Part shown: positions 17,110 to 25,824 of the stretch, piece by piece
Numbering within the stretch: the first letter of the stretch is position 1
How the letters are laid out: each line of letters starts with the position of its first letter
Assembly (NCBI RefSeq): GCF_030532265.1
Contig: NZ_JAUNLM010000011.1
Coordinates: 1-55,363 of the forward strand
DNA from: Clostridium sp.
GTDB lineage: Bacteria; Bacillota; Clostridia; Clostridiales; Clostridiaceae
DNA length: 55,363 nucleotides
Direction: 5' to 3'
Translations under genes and position numbers: made by a program
The notes under the pieces: generated by a model
Told to the model about the DNA's origin: nothing
Databases searched by the model: none
The model's input: only the letters and a program-made list of their open reading frames with translations

Positions 17110-17110
17110 T

Positions 17111-17152
17111 AAAAAATATATGAGAGGCTTTAAAGCCTCTCATATATTTTTT
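17111..17152. terminator. Bidirectional terminator between DUF378 and feoB
   Basis: A perfect 42-base palindrome, with core TGAGAGGCTTTAAAGCCTCTCA flanked by AT arms and outer A6/T6 runs, separates the two convergent genes and reaches the feoB stop codon. Confidence 0.9.
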
Positions 17153-19154
17153 ATCTAAATCCTAAAATCAAACCAACCTGATAAACTATAGTTGATACTA
17201 TAAGTGCAACTAAAAACGTTCCTACAGCTGCAAATATAGTCCATTTCAATGAATTTGTCTCTCTCTTTATTGCTCCAAGTGCTGCAAGACACGGTGTAAA
17301 TAAAAGTGTCATTACCATATATGACATTGCTGAAAGTGGTGTAAAATGTGCTGCTATTGCTGATGTAAGTTCTGCTCCTTCTGAAACTCCAGCATATAAC
17401 ATTCCTAGTGTCGCAACAACTGTTTCCTTAGCAATTATTCCTGAAAAAAGTGCTACTGAAGCCTGCCAAGTTGCAAAGCCTGCAAATGTATAAATTGGTG
17501 CTATAAAAGTTCCTATTCTACCTAAAATTGAAGCTTCTCCATATTGTTCAACTCCAAATGGAAGTACAGATAATACCCAAATAACTATAACTGCTGGAAA
17601 AATTATTACTCCTGCCTTTTTAGCAAAAGCACCACCTTTTTCCCATGTTAAAGTAAGTACATTCTTAATTGAGGGAACTCTATAACTTGGAAGTTCCATA
17701 ACAAAATATGATGACTCACCTTTAAAAATAGTTTTACTTAATATTTTTCCACAAATTAATGCTATAATAATTCCTAATATATAAAGACTTACAAGTATAA
17801 GTGCTGCATGTGTTTGAAAAAAAGCATCAATAAATACTAAATATATTGGAAGTCTAGCTCCACAAGATACAAATGGATTTATAAGTATCGCAATCATTCT
17901 ATCTTTCTTACTTTCTAAAGTCCTAGTTGCCATAATTCCTGGAACATTACAGCCAAATCCAATTATCATTGATATAAATGTTTTACCGTGAAGTCCTAAT
18001 GATTTCATAATTCTATCCATTATATATGCAGCTCTCGCCATATAACCACTGTCTTCTAAAAGCCCCATTAATAAATACATAACCATAATTAGTGGTAAAA
18101 AACTAAGAACTGCTCCAACTCCTGCAAATACACCATCATTAACAAATCCTGTTAAAAATTCTGGTGCCCCCAAAGCTTCAAGTTTTCCTACAACAATTTC
18201 TCCTAAATCTCCTATTAAACCTCCAACCCACTCTTGTAAAAACCCTCCAACTTTAAAAGTAATAGCATATAAAATATACATAATTACAGCAAATATAGGT
18301 ATTCCTAAAAATTTATTTGTAACTATCTTATCAATTTTATCTGATAATGTTTTTTTAGAATTTTTTGGTTTATTTAAGATACCTTTAGTTATGTTGCTTA
18401 TATAACTATATCTATCATCTACGATAGCCATTTCTGGATCTATTCCCTCTAATTCTGTATATTCATCAATCAACTTATCTGATAAAGTAATAATATCCTT
18501 ATATCCCTTATCTTCTATATAATCTTTTATATAATTATCGTTTTCTAATAATTTTAAAGCTATCCAATCTGATTCATAATCAAATTTAATATCATTAAAA
18601 CTAATTTTATCTTTTATAATATTTACCTTATTTGATAATTTATCATTTAACTTTAAAATATTTTTTTTATCTTTATTTAAATTAACTGAACTCTCTATTA
18701 ATTCCTCTATCCCTATTTTTTTAGTTGCAACAGTTTCTACTACTGGTATACCTAATCTTTTAGATAATTCTTTTGAATCTATATTTATTCCCTTTTCTTT
18801 TGCATTGTCCATCATATTAAGAGCTAATACTACATTTGCTCCAAGTTCTAATAATTGAACTGTTAAATATAGATTTCTTTCTAAATTTGATGCATCTACA
18901 ACATTAATAACCACATCTGGTTTCTCTTTTATAATATAATCTCTTGCAACTATTTCATCTTCTGAATATGCACCTAAACTATATGTTCCTGGTAAATCAA
19001 CAACAGTATATTCCTTATTTTTATATTTTAATATACCCTCTTTCTTTTCTACAGTTACTCCTGGCCAATTTCCTATATGTTGTCTTGATTTTGTTAAAAT
19101 ATTAAATATACTGCTTTTACCACAATTAGGATTTCCCGCTAAAGCTATTTTCAT
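17151..19154 (-). CDS. feoB: Ferrous iron transporter FeoB (locus 1)
   Basis: The 667-residue FeoB imports Fe(II) across the cytoplasmic membrane. Its N-terminal G-protein domain has G1 GNPNCGKSS, G3 DLPGTYSLG and G4 NMMD. The membrane part has the paired Gate motifs with conserved Cys (GFGCNVPGIMATRTLESKKDR; FVSCGARLPIY) and about eight to ten segments. It is the last gene of a minus-strand operon: HTH regulator, feoA, feoA, feoB. The 20-base gap to feoA contains the GGGGGAT Shine-Dalgarno. A Fur box lies over the operon promoter. It is longer than the second FeoB of this window (587 residues). Confidence 0.95.
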   Translation of the reverse strand: MKIALAGNPNCGKSSIFNILTKSRQHIGNWPGVTVEKKEGILKYKNKEYTVVDLPGTYSLGAYSEDEIVARDYIIKEKPDVVINVVDASNLERNLYLTVQLLELGANVVLALNMMDNAKEKGINIDSKELSKRLGIPVVETVATKKIGIEELIESSVNLNKDKKNILKLNDKLSNKVNIIKDKISFNDIKFDYESDWIALKLLENDNYIKDYIEDKGYKDIITLSDKLIDEYTELEGIDPEMAIVDDRYSYISNITKGILNKPKNSKKTLSDKIDKIVTNKFLGIPIFAVIMYILYAITFKVGGFLQEWVGGLIGDLGEIVVGKLEALGAPEFLTGFVNDGVFAGVGAVLSFLPLIMVMYLLMGLLEDSGYMARAAYIMDRIMKSLGLHGKTFISMIIGFGCNVPGIMATRTLESKKDRMIAILINPFVSCGARLPIYLVFIDAFFQTHAALILVSLYILGIIIALICGKILSKTIFKGESSYFVMELPSYRVPSIKNVLTLTWEKGGAFAKKAGVIIFPAVIVIWVLSVLPFGVEQYGEASILGRIGTFIAPIYTFAGFATWQASVALFSGIIAKETVVATLGMLYAGVSEGAELTSAIAAHFTPLSAMSYMVMTLLFTPCLAALGAIKRETNSLKWTIFAAVGTFLVALIVSTIVYQVGLILGFR

Positions 19155-19174
19155 TATTTATATCCCCCTAAAAA

Positions 19175-19390
19175 TTATTCTACAATTATCTTTTGTGCCA
19201 TTATCTTACTTACTGCAAATCTTGATTCATTTACTCCTAAAATCATATATTCTCCATCATTTTTTATTATTTCTATTAAACTTCCTTTATTTATTCCCAT
19301 TTCATTAATTCTTTTACTAAATTTATCATTAAGTTTAACATCTTTTACTTTTACTTTTTTTCCTTCTTCCACAAATGTTATTGGAATCAT
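19175..19390 (-). CDS. feoA: FeoA domain protein (locus 1, second copy)
   Basis: This 71-residue SH3-like FeoA protein is thought to act on the cytoplasmic part of FeoB. It shows VKLNDKFSKRINEMGINKGSLIEII, the usual R-L-x-x-M-G-x-x-x-G pattern in variant form. I start at ATG 19390, seven bases after GGGGGA. The in-frame ATG at 19396 is only one base from that Shine-Dalgarno. It follows another feoA gene and precedes feoB by 20 bases. Confidence 0.88.
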   Translation of the reverse strand: MIPITFVEEGKKVKVKDVKLNDKFSKRINEMGINKGSLIEIIKNDGEYMILGVNESRFAVSKIMAQKIIVE

Positions 19391-19402
19391 ATACATTCCC
19401 CC

Positions 19403-19621
19403 TTATATTAAAATAGCATCAGCTTCTTCTTTCCTTAAAGTTAACTTATATCCCCTAAGTGATACCTCAATAGGATCCCCAAGTGGAGCCTTTCCTGTTA
19501 CTTCTATAGAAACTCCAGGTGTTACTCCCATATCCATAAGCCTTCTTTTTATTGAACTATCTTTGTTGATACCTTTAACTATTATTTTATCTCCTACATT
19601 TAAATTTCTTATCTTATCCAT
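19403..19621 (-). CDS. feoA: FeoA domain protein (locus 1, first copy)
   Basis: The 72-residue FeoA protein has the canonical core SSIKRRLMDMGVTPGVSIEV followed by APLGDPIEVSLRGYKLTLRKEEA, the SH3-like fold of FeoA. It is closer to consensus than the next FeoA gene. It starts with ATG 19621 after GAGGTGG and lies 12 bases before the second feoA. Two tandem feoA genes before feoB are common in clostridia, and the proteins may act as a pair on FeoB. Confidence 0.92.
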   Translation of the reverse strand: MDKIRNLNVGDKIIVKGINKDSSIKRRLMDMGVTPGVSIEVTGKAPLGDPIEVSLRGYKLTLRKEEADAILI

Positions 19622-19640
19622 AAATCCACCTCATTTAACC

Positions 19641-19892
19641 TTATATTATTAGTTTTAAACCCTTATCTGTAACTTCCCATTTTATTATTGGATTAAGTGT
19701 CTTTTCATTGCATCCACAACTACAACCTTTACATTTCTCAGTTGTACAACTTTCTCTTTTTATGTATCCTCCACTTTCTAATTTCTTTTTATATTCACTT
19801 ATAATTTCTTCACTTATATCCAATACTTTAGATATTCCTTCAACTGAAAAATCATTATTTTTATACATATAATTAATTATCTCTTTAATCAA
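19641..19892 (-). CDS. FeoC-like winged-helix protein with Cys cluster
   Basis: The 83-residue protein joins an N-terminal helix-turn-helix (IINYMYKNNDFSVEGISKVL, continuing to GGYIKRE) to a Cys cluster CTTEKCKGCSCGC and a closing beta-hairpin. This resembles FeoC/Fe-S-binding regulators encoded in feo operons, so an iron or Fe-S sensing role is likely. I choose TTG 19892 as start, because GGAGGTG lies five bases upstream. The upstream in-frame GTG at 19925 lies inside the Fur box and lacks a Shine-Dalgarno. It is the first gene of the feo operon, 19 bases before feoA. Confidence 0.8.
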   Translation of the reverse strand: MIKEIINYMYKNNDFSVEGISKVLDISEEIISEYKKKLESGGYIKRESCTTEKCKGCSCGCNEKTLNPIIKWEVTDKGLKLII

Positions 19893-19909
19893 AAAAACAC
19901 CTCCTTTTT

Positions 19910-19924
19910 TGATAATGATTATCA
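19910..19924. promoter_or_regulatory. fur box: Fur box of feo locus 1
   Basis: TGATAATGATTATCA is a perfect 7-1-7 Fur operator. It lies just downstream of the -10 box, over the expected transcription start, and just before the Shine-Dalgarno of the first gene. Confidence 0.92.
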
Positions 19925-19932
19925 CTATTTAT

Positions 19933-19961
19933 AATATATTTATCTTCCATTTATTTGTCAA
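19933..19961 (-). promoter_or_regulatory. Sigma-A promoter of feo locus 1
   Basis: On the minus strand TTGACA (19956-19961) and TATATT (19933-19938) are 17 bases apart. The Fur box follows 8 bases after the -10 box. Confidence 0.8.
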
Positions 19962-20065
19962 TTTCTAAAATTACCAGTATATTTTAATTATCCTTTAAAT
20001 ACTCCTGTTAAACTATAAATACTTTATAATTTATATCAATTGAAATTTATTATCATTTATTCAAA

Positions 20066-20101
20066 TAAAAAAACTTAGACTATATAAAATAGCCTAAGTT
20101 T
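20066..20101 (-). terminator. Terminator of the PEPCK/HPrK-like gene
   Basis: On the minus strand AACTTAGGCTAT pairs with ATAGTCTAAGTT (one G-T pair) and is followed by seven T. Confidence 0.85.
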
Positions 20102-20112
20102 TTTCTTATAAT

Positions 20113-21858
20113 TTATAATTTTTTAATTTCTTCAAATAGTTCTAAAGCTGCTTTTCTAGGACCCTCTTTTTCTTGTCCTTTAACACCAAGACAAGTTCTT
20201 ATTTGACCTACTTTAACATTTGATTTAAACATTGCATCAAAATATTTATCTAATAATTCATTAGTTTCATCTTGTTTTTGAGCTGGTCCAAATGGATTTG
20301 CAAAATATGATTCAACCAATCCTGTTTCTGATGTAGTTCCTTTTGCCATTCTTGCACCAGATCTAAATACATTTATAGCTTCTTTAGGTGTTTTGAAATA
20401 GCTTATTGATTTTTTATCATCTTCTACCTTTTCGTAATTATTAGCATAATAGAATAAATCAACTTTATATCCTTCAATAATAGCATTATATGGAGCTACA
20501 GGAACAACTAATCTTGCATTTATTTTATCTGGATTCATAAATATACTTCTATCCATTTCTTTAAATGCATAACCTTGATCTAAGTCATCAAGTCTAACGA
20601 AAGCACCTATTTCTGTTCCATAACCATATATATCTCCGTCTTTAAGCTTAAATGTTCCCATATCATCAAATATTATAGTCATATCTGATATATATTCCTC
20701 ACTTAAAGTTCTAAATGCTTCTAAGCTTTCTGATTTTCCTGCACCACTATCTCCCATTATTGCTACATTAGCTGTTTTTCCATCTTTTAATACTATATTT
20801 ACCATAGCTCCATGTATTGGAAGATTTCCTCTTTTTATCATTATTAAATTATGAAGAGTTAATGTCATCTTTTTCATATAGCCAAAATAATCAATTTCAT
20901 CTGAATAGCTTACATATCCAAGCATTATATCATTTTTCTCATCATCATAAAATACAGTTTTAGGCTTCTTGTCTTCACCTTTTCCACCAAATATATAAAT
21001 CATATCAGGCTTTCTTCCTCTGCATTCTTCTTTTCTTGCCATTTCAAAAAGGTTACATAAAGTAACTCCATGTTCCATAAAATCTCTATGAAAATATATA
21101 TAAGCTAAAAGTTCTCCAACCTTTGCCGGATAACAGAACCAATGGTCTTTACTCATTCTAGAGTACTTCAATGGATTTTGTTTTGTTTCACTAAACATTC
21201 CTGTTCTAGTATTTCTCTTAGGATAAGTTATAAATGGCGTTTCTAATAAAATACTATCTATAAATGGTATATCTTCTAAAACTTCATATCCTTTTGGAAT
21301 TGGCCATATTATATCATTTATCATAATACAAGAGTTTCCACCTGCTGGTATTTGTCTAAATACTTTAGGTTGAACTCCTAAAACATTTTTTTCTACCTTT
21401 CTATAGAAACGCAATATTAATTTTGATAATCCATCATTGGCTTCAGTAAAACTTACTTGAGCTAATCCATTCTCCACTTTTCCTCCATGAATTAATGTAT
21501 ATCTTTCAAGTCTTCTCCAAAATAAATAAAATTCTTCTACAAATCTTATAAATTCTTCTTTCTTTTCTAATAGCCCTTTATATTCACATTTAAATTCATA
21601 TATTTCTTCTACACTCATAACAGTTAGAAATTTTAGTATTTTAGATAAATTATCTCTTAATACGCTAGTTTCTCCACTATTTAACTCTGTCTTTAAATAT
21701 CTATAACTTAATGAATTTTTTCTTTTAGCTACTCTTAAATAAGATTCTAATACTCTTCTGAAGCCTTCACTTTCCAATAAGTCTTCAAACGTCTTACAAT
21801 ATTTAGCAGTAAAATTAATAATAACTTTATCATTGCTTATCGAAAATTCTTTTTGCAT
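20113..21858 (-). CDS. PEP carboxykinase / HPr kinase-like P-loop protein, uncharacterised
   Basis: This 581-residue protein has no clear named function. Around residue 368 it carries the P-loop GDSGAGKSE, which is the HPr kinase form rather than the GLSGTGKT of ATP-type PEPCK. A kinase-2-like stretch TIIFDDMGTF follows. Flanking parts fit the PEPCK fold: LPIHGAMV before the P-loop and GARMAKGTTSETG...NPFGP near residue ~500. HPr kinase and PEPCK share ancestry, and this protein looks intermediate. The N-terminal ~230 residues have no motif I know. Start ATG 21858 follows AAAGGGGGC; an in-frame TTG at 21879 precedes that site. It is monocistronic. It could be a PEPCK-like enzyme or a protein kinase. 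Confidence 0.65.
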   Translation of the reverse strand: MQKEFSISNDKVIINFTAKYCKTFEDLLESEGFRRVLESYLRVAKRKNSLSYRYLKTELNSGETSVLRDNLSKILKFLTVMSVEEIYEFKCEYKGLLEKKEEFIRFVEEFYLFWRRLERYTLIHGGKVENGLAQVSFTEANDGLSKLILRFYRKVEKNVLGVQPKVFRQIPAGGNSCIMINDIIWPIPKGYEVLEDIPFIDSILLETPFITYPKRNTRTGMFSETKQNPLKYSRMSKDHWFCYPAKVGELLAYIYFHRDFMEHGVTLCNLFEMARKEECRGRKPDMIYIFGGKGEDKKPKTVFYDDEKNDIMLGYVSYSDEIDYFGYMKKMTLTLHNLIMIKRGNLPIHGAMVNIVLKDGKTANVAIMGDSGAGKSESLEAFRTLSEEYISDMTIIFDDMGTFKLKDGDIYGYGTEIGAFVRLDDLDQGYAFKEMDRSIFMNPDKINARLVVPVAPYNAIIEGYKVDLFYYANNYEKVEDDKKSISYFKTPKEAINVFRSGARMAKGTTSETGLVESYFANPFGPAQKQDETNELLDKYFDAMFKSNVKVGQIRTCLGVKGQEKEGPRKAALELFEEIKKL

Positions 21859-22098
21859 ATAATTGCCCCCTTTATGCAATTTTATCTACATAAAAATTGC
21901 ATTTTTTTATAAATTCCATTAATTTAAACTCATTATAACATACTTTTTGAAATTTTGGGAATAAAAATTTTTCATTTTTTATTTAAATTCGACAAAATAC
22001 AGATTTTTTCTAAATTTCAAGCAATATTTTTCGTGTGTTTTTATTCACTTATTATATTAACTAATACTACATAAATTATGCATTATTTAAAATTTTGT

Positions 22099-22127
22099 TA
22101 AAAAAAGAGTTGTTTAAAACAACTCTT
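22099..22127 (-). terminator. Terminator of plsC
   Basis: AAGAGTTGTTT (22105-22115) and AAACAACTCTT (22117-22127) form an 11-bp stem that overlaps the plsC stop and is followed on the minus strand by a T-run. From here to 21859 the 240-base gap holds only AT-rich sequence with the PEPCK/HPrK-like gene's leader. Confidence 0.85.
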
Positions 22128-22839
22128 AACCTACTTTTATCATATTTTTTATAACTTCATTTCTAACTTTTTCTGTTAAACTTTTTTCTTCCTCTTTAGT
22201 TAATGAATCTGTATATATTGGTTTACCAAAAACAATAGTAACTTTTCCTGGAATAAACTTTCTATTATCTTCAAAACATTTTGATGTTCCATCAATTGAA
22301 AATGGAACTATAGGTGATTTTGCCTTAACAGCAAGTTTCATACTTCCTTTTTTAAATTCATGAACTTCACCATCTTTTGATCTTGTTCCTTCTGGAAATA
22401 TAGCCATATTATGTCCTTTTTTTAAATATTCTACTCCTTTTGCTATAACTTTTATTGCATCTCTTGGATTAGACCTATCTAAAGCAACGCAATTCATATT
22501 TGCAACCCAAAATCCTAATACAGGAACCTTTAAAACTTCTTTTTTGGCAATAAAACCAACATCTCTTTTACTTGCATGTTTAAGTACAGGTATATCTAAA
22601 ATACTTTTATGATTTCCTATAAAGGTACATGTTTCTTTTGGTATGTTTTCATATCCCTTTACTTCTATATTCATTCCTGTCATTTTTATAGTAAATTCAC
22701 TCCATTTTCTAAATACCTCTTGTCCATATTTAAAAGCTTCTTCCTCACCTTTTGTTTTATATATATGCTTAAACTTAATTCCTTTTAATCTAACAAAAAG
22801 CATATATATACCATATTTAATAAATTTAAATATTTGCAT
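22126..22839 (-). CDS. plsC: 1-acyl-sn-glycerol-3-phosphate acyltransferase
   Basis: The 237-residue membrane-associated enzyme adds the second acyl chain to lysophosphatidic acid, giving phosphatidic acid for membrane lipids. Catalytic motif I is NHKSILD (H-x4-D), motif II is around ALDRSNPRD, and motif III is FPEGTRSKDG. Motif IV is IVPFSI. A hydrophobic N-terminal segment anchors it. I choose ATG 22839 after AGAGGTG; an upstream in-frame start at 22875 would lie ahead of that site. It stands alone, divergent from the ComEC-like lipoprotein gene. Confidence 0.92.
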   Translation of the reverse strand: MQIFKFIKYGIYMLFVRLKGIKFKHIYKTKGEEEAFKYGQEVFRKWSEFTIKMTGMNIEVKGYENIPKETCTFIGNHKSILDIPVLKHASKRDVGFIAKKEVLKVPVLGFWVANMNCVALDRSNPRDAIKVIAKGVEYLKKGHNMAIFPEGTRSKDGEVHEFKKGSMKLAVKAKSPIVPFSIDGTSKCFEDNRKFIPGKVTIVFGKPIYTDSLTKEEEKSLTEKVRNEVIKNMIKVG

Positions 22840-22974
22840 AATTTCACCTCTTATAAAATTTATAAAAATATACATGTTTATTAAAATTTTTATATTATTT
22901 AATAAACTTATCCTTTATCATTATACAATATGATGATAAACTGATACAGTAAATATTAAGATTGGAGGAACAAA

Positions 22975-23844
22975 ATGAAAAAATTATTAAAATCATCTCT
23001 TCTAATAATTATTTCTATGTTATCACTAACTCTGTTTGGATGTAAAGATTCTAATACTAACAATAAAACTTCAAATACATCTAATATGACTGTACATTAT
23101 ATAAATATCGGGCAAGGAGATGCTGAACTTATACAAGTAAACGGTAAAAATATGCTTATTGACTCTGGTTCTAGAACGAATGAAAAAGATTTAATTTCTT
23201 ATTTGGATAAGTTAAAAATTAAAAAATTAGATTATGTAATTGCAACTCATCCTCATGAAGATCACATAGGAAATATGGATAAAGTTATAGATAAATATGA
23301 AATTGGTAGCTTTTATTCACCAAAAATTACTCATACAACAAAAAGTTTTGAAAATATGATAAATTCTTTAAAGAAAAAAAATCTAAAAATAAATGTAATT
23401 AAAGAAGGTATCGATTCTATAGACTTAGGTAAAAATACTAAGGTTGAAATATTTTCTCCTAAAAGTGGGGGGTATGGAAAAGATACTAGCATGAATAATT
23501 ACTCACCTATAATGAAAATAACTTATGGTAAGAATTCATTCTTATTTACTGGAGATGCTGAGAAACTTGAAGAAAATTATGTTTTAAATAAAAATTATAA
23601 CTTAAAATCAGACGTTCTTAAATTAGGACATCACGGTTCTTCAACATCAACATCTTATAAATTTTTAGAAAAGGTTGACCCTTCAATAGGAATAATATCC
23701 TGTGGAATAGATAATAAATACGGTCATCCTCATAAAGAAACTTTAGCAAATTTAAAGAAGTTAAAGGTTAAAATTTACAGAACAGATAAAGATGGTACTA
23801 TAGTATTAGAAAGTAATGGAAATAAAATAACAAAAATAAATTAA
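22975..23844 (+). CDS. ComEC-like metallo-beta-lactamase-fold lipoprotein
   Basis: The 289-residue protein starts with a lipoprotein signal peptide ending at LFGC (Cys23), so it should be anchored outside the membrane. The rest is a metallo-beta-lactamase domain of the ComEC C-terminal type: VHYINIGQGDAELI, the zinc motif THPHEDHIGN, FTGDAE, and HHGSSTSTS. These ligands are intact, suggesting a phosphodiesterase or nuclease acting on extracellular nucleic acid or phosphoesters. There are no ComEC transmembrane parts, so it is not a DNA channel itself. It starts with ATG 22975 after GGAGGAACAAA and is monocistronic. Confidence 0.88.
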   Translation: MKKLLKSSLLIIISMLSLTLFGCKDSNTNNKTSNTSNMTVHYINIGQGDAELIQVNGKNMLIDSGSRTNEKDLISYLDKLKIKKLDYVIATHPHEDHIGNMDKVIDKYEIGSFYSPKITHTTKSFENMINSLKKKNLKINVIKEGIDSIDLGKNTKVEIFSPKSGGYGKDTSMNNYSPIMKITYGKNSFLFTGDAEKLEENYVLNKNYNLKSDVLKLGHHGSSTSTSYKFLEKVDPSIGIISCGIDNKYGHPHKETLANLKKLKVKIYRTDKDGTIVLESNGNKITKIN

Positions 23845-23851
23845 TAAAAAT

Positions 23852-23894
23852 AATAAAGAAAACACTTAATGTTATTTTAAGTGTTTTCTTTATT
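23852..23894. terminator. Bidirectional terminator
   Basis: Perfect 18-base arms, AATAAAGAAAACACTTAA (23852-23869) and its complement (23877-23894), enclose a 7-base loop. The right arm covers the last codons of the convergent RNase-H-like gene. Confidence 0.85.
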
Positions 23895-24620
23895 TTCTAT
23901 ATTTATAATTTCTAAATTTTCCTCTATTTTTATATCTTGTTTAGTAATATCTTCTTCTAAATCTAATTCCTCATCTTCTATTTTTATATACTTTTTCCAA
24001 TTAGTATATATGTAATAAAGATTTACAACGTCTTGTTCATTATAAAGAAGTATTTTTTCTATTTTTTCTTGTGGCATTCTTTTAACATAGTCGCTATCTT
24101 TCATAACTTTATGGAAAGTCTTAGCTAAGTTAGATCCACTTATAACCTCTCCTTGTCTATCTATATTAAATATCTTTTCTAGCTTTTTAAGCCCTATAGA
24201 GGTTTTCATATCCTTTTCATATGCTTTTTGAAGATCTATTGATATAAATTCTTCTTTAAAGTTATATGATATTTTATTTTTATTGAATAAGTAATTTATA
24301 ACTGTAAAATCATTATTACCTGAAAAAGTAGATATTGCTTTTTTACCATTTTTCTTCATCTCTTCAAAATATCTTAATGCTAGATTCAATATATCAATAC
24401 TTTCTCTCTTATTTTCTATCATATATTGAGTTACATAAAGAGCATTATTTTCTTTATTATATACACAAGCTCCAAAAACACCTATGCATTTAGGCTTCTT
24501 ATAAACATAATGTTCTAAATCAAAGAAAATAATTTCTTCTGGTAAAATCTCTCCTTCTTCATATAAAAAATATTCTTTTTCAAATTTATCTACAGGTATA
24601 ATGTTTTCCTTTATAATCAC
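23877..24620 (-). CDS. RNase H-like domain protein (YprB family)
   Basis: The 247-residue protein has the RNase_H_2/YprB type of exonuclease fold: a first acidic motif FFDLEHY (D-x-E) near residue 33, a middle stretch TFSGNNDFTVINYLF, and the closing YNEQDVVNLYYIY with Asp. These provide the metal-binding residues of a DnaQ-like nuclease, so 3'-5' nuclease activity is plausible but unproven. The last ~45 residues are acidic (EDEELDLEEDITKQDIK) and probably unstructured. I take GTG 24620 as start, seven bases after GAG. It follows the HAD hydrolase gene by 14 bases in an operon. Confidence 0.8.
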   Translation of the reverse strand: MIIKENIIPVDKFEKEYFLYEEGEILPEEIIFFDLEHYVYKKPKCIGVFGACVYNKENNALYVTQYMIENKRESIDILNLALRYFEEMKKNGKKAISTFSGNNDFTVINYLFNKNKISYNFKEEFISIDLQKAYEKDMKTSIGLKKLEKIFNIDRQGEVISGSNLAKTFHKVMKDSDYVKRMPQEKIEKILLYNEQDVVNLYYIYTNWKKYIKIEDEELDLEEDITKQDIKIEENLEIINIENKENT

Positions 24621-24634
24621 AGTATCACTCTTTC

Positions 24635-25366
24635 TTATTCAAATTGTATATTCCCTACATTAAGATTATACGTTACATCTTTTCTTTCTACAATAACATT
24701 TATCCTTTCTGATAACTCTTTATCTGATGTAACCTTTCTTAAAAGTTCTTTTGTTGGATTCATACAATATGGATTACCTACTTTACTAAGCATAGTATAG
24801 TCTCCTGCAGTATCTCCGTATGCATAACTTTTTTCTAAATCTATATCATATTTTTCTTGTAATTCTCTTATTGCTTTTTCTTTACTTTCACTATCCCACA
24901 TTGGAATAACATCACCAGTATATTTACCTCTTTTATCTAATGTATATTCTGCTCCTCTATAATCATTAAAACCATGCTTTAATGACATCTCTTTAACTAA
25001 TTCAATAGGTGAACCAGAAACTGTTATAAGAATATGTCCTTGTTCTTTATGCCACTTAATTCTATCTCTTGTAAAAGTATATACTCTATCACCTTTTTGC
25101 TTTATAACTTTTTTAGCTATAAATTCTATCTGATGCTTACTTAATCCTTTTATAGCATCCATATATACATCTATCATTTTTAATAAATATGTATCATAAT
25201 CTCCCTGTCTTCTATCCCATTTTTCAAAATCTTTTCTAACATCATTATACCATTTTTCAGGTTCAATAATCTCATATCTTATCATCTTCTTAAATACTTC
25301 TGTTATTAAACCTTCTCTATATAATGTTCCATCAATATCAAAAAAAGCTGCTATATTTTTAGCCAT
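24635..25366 (-). CDS. HAD-superfamily subclass IB hydrolase
   Basis: This 243-residue phosphatase has all HAD motifs: motif I FFDIDGTLYREG (nucleophile Asp near residue 9), motif II VSGSP, a lysine before motif III, and motif IV AYGDTAGDYTML. The cap inserted after motif I is the subclass IB type seen in SerB-like phosphatases. Substrate unknown; phosphoserine or another small phosphomonoester is possible. It starts with ATG 25366 after AAGGAGGTC and heads a two-gene operon with the RNase-H-like protein. Confidence 0.87.
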   Translation of the reverse strand: MAKNIAAFFDIDGTLYREGLITEVFKKMIRYEIIEPEKWYNDVRKDFEKWDRRQGDYDTYLLKMIDVYMDAIKGLSKHQIEFIAKKVIKQKGDRVYTFTRDRIKWHKEQGHILITVSGSPIELVKEMSLKHGFNDYRGAEYTLDKRGKYTGDVIPMWDSESKEKAIRELQEKYDIDLEKSYAYGDTAGDYTMLSKVGNPYCMNPTKELLRKVTSDKELSERINVIVERKDVTYNLNVGNIQFE

Positions 25367-25503
25367 AATAAGACCTCCTTTTTCTTAAGTTATATATTTC
25401 TTTATATTATACATATAATTGTATCTTTTGCAAAACATCTCCTATTAATCATTTATTTTTTGTCTTACCAAAATTTTTATGTATATTATTTTTACATTAA
25501 ACA

Positions 25504-25533
25504 TTGACTTCTAAATCCATATAATGATATTAT
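25504..25533 (+). promoter_or_regulatory. Promoter of feo locus 2
   Basis: TTGACT (25504-25509) and TATTAT (25528-25533) are 18 bases apart. A TATAAT overlaps at 25531-25536 but with a spacer that is too long. Confidence 0.65.
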
Positions 25534-25540
25534 AATTATA

Positions 25541-25555
25541 TGATAATGATTTTCA
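25541..25555. promoter_or_regulatory. fur box: Fur box of feo locus 2
   Basis: TGATAATGATTTTCA matches the 7-1-7 Fur operator TGATAATNATTATCA at all but one base. It lies right after the promoter and before the feoA Shine-Dalgarno. Confidence 0.85.
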
Positions 25556-25572
25556 TTGCGAGGTGTTATTTT

Positions 25573-25794
25573 ATGGAATTAATAAATTTAAAACCAGGTG
25601 AACATGGTATTATAGAAAATATTTTAGGTGATAATAAATTAACAAAAAGATTATTAGCTTTAGGTTGTATAGAAGGAACTGAAGTAACTTTAAAAACTGT
25701 TGCTCCTCTTGGCGATCCATTAGTTATTAATTTTAGAGGATTTGATTTAGCTATTAGAAAAAAAGACGCTAAAAACATAATTTTATCAGCTTAA
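25573..25794 (+). CDS. feoA: FeoA domain protein (locus 2)
   Basis: This 73-residue SH3-like protein has the consensus FeoA core KLTKRLLALGCIEGTEVTL followed by APLGDPLVINFRGFDLAIRKKDA. It should assist the FeoB encoded 30 bases downstream. ATG 25573 follows GCGAGGTG; upstream in-frame starts lie within the promoter and Fur box and are rejected. It is the first gene of a three-gene plus-strand operon under a Fur box. Confidence 0.93.
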   Translation: MELINLKPGEHGIIENILGDNKLTKRLLALGCIEGTEVTLKTVAPLGDPLVINFRGFDLAIRKKDAKNIILSA

Positions 25795-25824
25795 TATGGT
25801 TTATTGACTTTAGGAGGGACAAAC

